NCBI RefSeq assembly: GCF_011634775.1
Contig: NZ_JAALXT010000001.1
Location: 62,001-126,000, forward strand
Length of the DNA: 64,000 nucleotides
Direction of reading: 5' to 3'
Source of the DNA: Thalassoroseus pseudoceratinae
GTDB lineage: Bacteria > Planctomycetota > Planctomycetia > Planctomycetales > Planctomycetaceae
Below the pieces are notes generated by a model. That model saw only the letters and a program-made list of their open reading frames with translations, ran no database searches and was not told the DNA's origin. The translations under genes were made by a program, and so were the position numbers. Positions 63,568 through 64,000 of the stretch are shown here, in pieces (position 1 is the stretch's first letter; every line of letters starts with the position of its first letter).

Positions 63568-64000
63568 TTATTGGGCGAATAGACCGTTGATCATCATGAG
63601 AGCAGCCGGTCCCACCAAGACGACAAAGATCCCAGGAAAGATGAATAGCACGAGCGGAAAAATCAATTTCACCGCAGTTTGTTGCGCCCGTTCCTCAGCC
63701 ATTTGACTTCGTTTGATTCGCATACTATCAGATTGCACACGGAGTGCTTGGGCAATCGAAGATCCAAATTTATCCGCTTGAATCAAAATGGCGACCAAGG
63801 CACGCATGTCATCCACACCGGTACGCACACCGAGATCGTGAAGCACTTCGCGGCGTTTCCGCCCCATCTGCAATTGCATGTTCGCGAGGTTGAACTCGGC
63901 ACAGACATCAGGGTGCGTGTCCTCCAGTTCTTCAGCCACCCGACGCATGCCCGCATCCAAACCAAGTCCGGCCTCAACACAGACAACGAGGAGGTCCAAC
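63568..64000 (-). CDS. Type II secretion F / TadC-type membrane protein (cut by window end)
   Basis: The C-terminal 143 residues of a larger protein whose start lies beyond the window. LDLLVVCVEAGLGLDAGMRR and VAEELEDTHPDVCAEFNLAN are the T2SSF-domain helices of TadC; the C-terminal TM is LIFPLVLFIFPGIFVVLVGP. TadC is an inner-membrane platform protein of tight-adherence (Flp) pilus assembly, so a tad locus probably continues to the right. Confidence 0.9.
   Translation of the reverse strand, partial: LDLLVVCVEAGLGLDAGMRRVAEELEDTHPDVCAEFNLANMQLQMGRKRREVLHDLGVRTGVDDMRALVAILIQADKFGSSIAQALRVQSDSMRIKRSQMAEERAQQTAVKLIFPLVLFIFPGIFVVLVGPAALMMINGLFAQ

Overview
The window looks like a chromosome segment of a planctomycete (phylum Planctomycetota, probably order Planctomycetales). 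The case rests on gene content. Three loci encode the planctomycete-typical DUF1549/DUF1553 or DUF1587/1592/1588/1585 cytochrome-like proteins paired with Tat-exported DUF1501 or DUF1552 proteins. There are also a Gfo/Idh/MocA oxidoreductase with a Tat signal, a DUF6807 (PmoA-like) protein, YHS-like secreted proteins and a membrane-bound sigma-54 activator. Base composition appears to be mid-50s percent GC. I cannot name the genus from sequence alone.

Layout. 1-1.4 kb: two minus-strand glycosyltransferases, one cut by the window edge. 1.6-1.84 kb: tRNA-Leu(UAA) with a strong terminator. 1.85-8.1 kb: a minus-strand DUF1549/1553-DUF1501 pair, a decayed DUF1552 fragment on the plus strand, and a DUF6807 protein. 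8.2-9.2 kb: a secreted Cys-repeat/YHS-like protein. 9.6-16.9 kb: plus-strand genes in which the first three overlap stop-to-start (cytochrome-type DUF1587/1592 protein, DUF1552, FGE-like protein), followed by an S9 peptidase with a VHL-beta-like domain. 16.9-24.9 kb: a Gfo/Idh/MocA oxidoreductase, then a tripartite RND efflux system with TolC divergent from adaptor and pump. 25-33.5 kb: a TPR protein, prfB with its programmed frameshift, TlpA-like and M32 carboxypeptidase genes, Bcp peroxiredoxin and a large metzincin-type protease. 33.7-41.1 kb: GDPD, a PQQ-like propeller, a rhodanese, a membrane-tethered sigma-54 activator, a small coiled-coil ORF and a DUF434 protein. 41.1-47.1 kb: a minus-strand operon of DUF1549/1553, DUF1501 and proB, preceded on the map by a 56-aa membrane protein. 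47.5-51.1 kb: a CheB-CheR-PAS-histidine kinase-receiver fusion. 51.3-55.1 kb: an AI-2E family transporter and six small membrane or stress proteins (CsbD, glycine-zipper/YqjD-like, holin-like). 55.3-57.3 kb: a hypothetical protein divergent from argG. 57.5-62.7 kb: an ABC exporter operon. 63-64 kb: a Cys-rich secreted protein and a TadC-type secretion protein cut by the window end.

The most interesting signals are four. First, a -24/-12 (sigma-54) promoter with two 20-bp-phased palindromic operator-like sites lies upstream of the CsbD/small-membrane-protein cluster. Second, the sigma-54 activator at 36.3-39.4 kb is membrane-bound. Third, the VHL-beta-like domain in the S9 peptidase keeps most residues of the human hydroxyproline pocket. 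Fourth, a DUF1552 gene relic sits beside an intact locus. Positions were read by hand; family names come from motif recognition and were not confirmed by database search.
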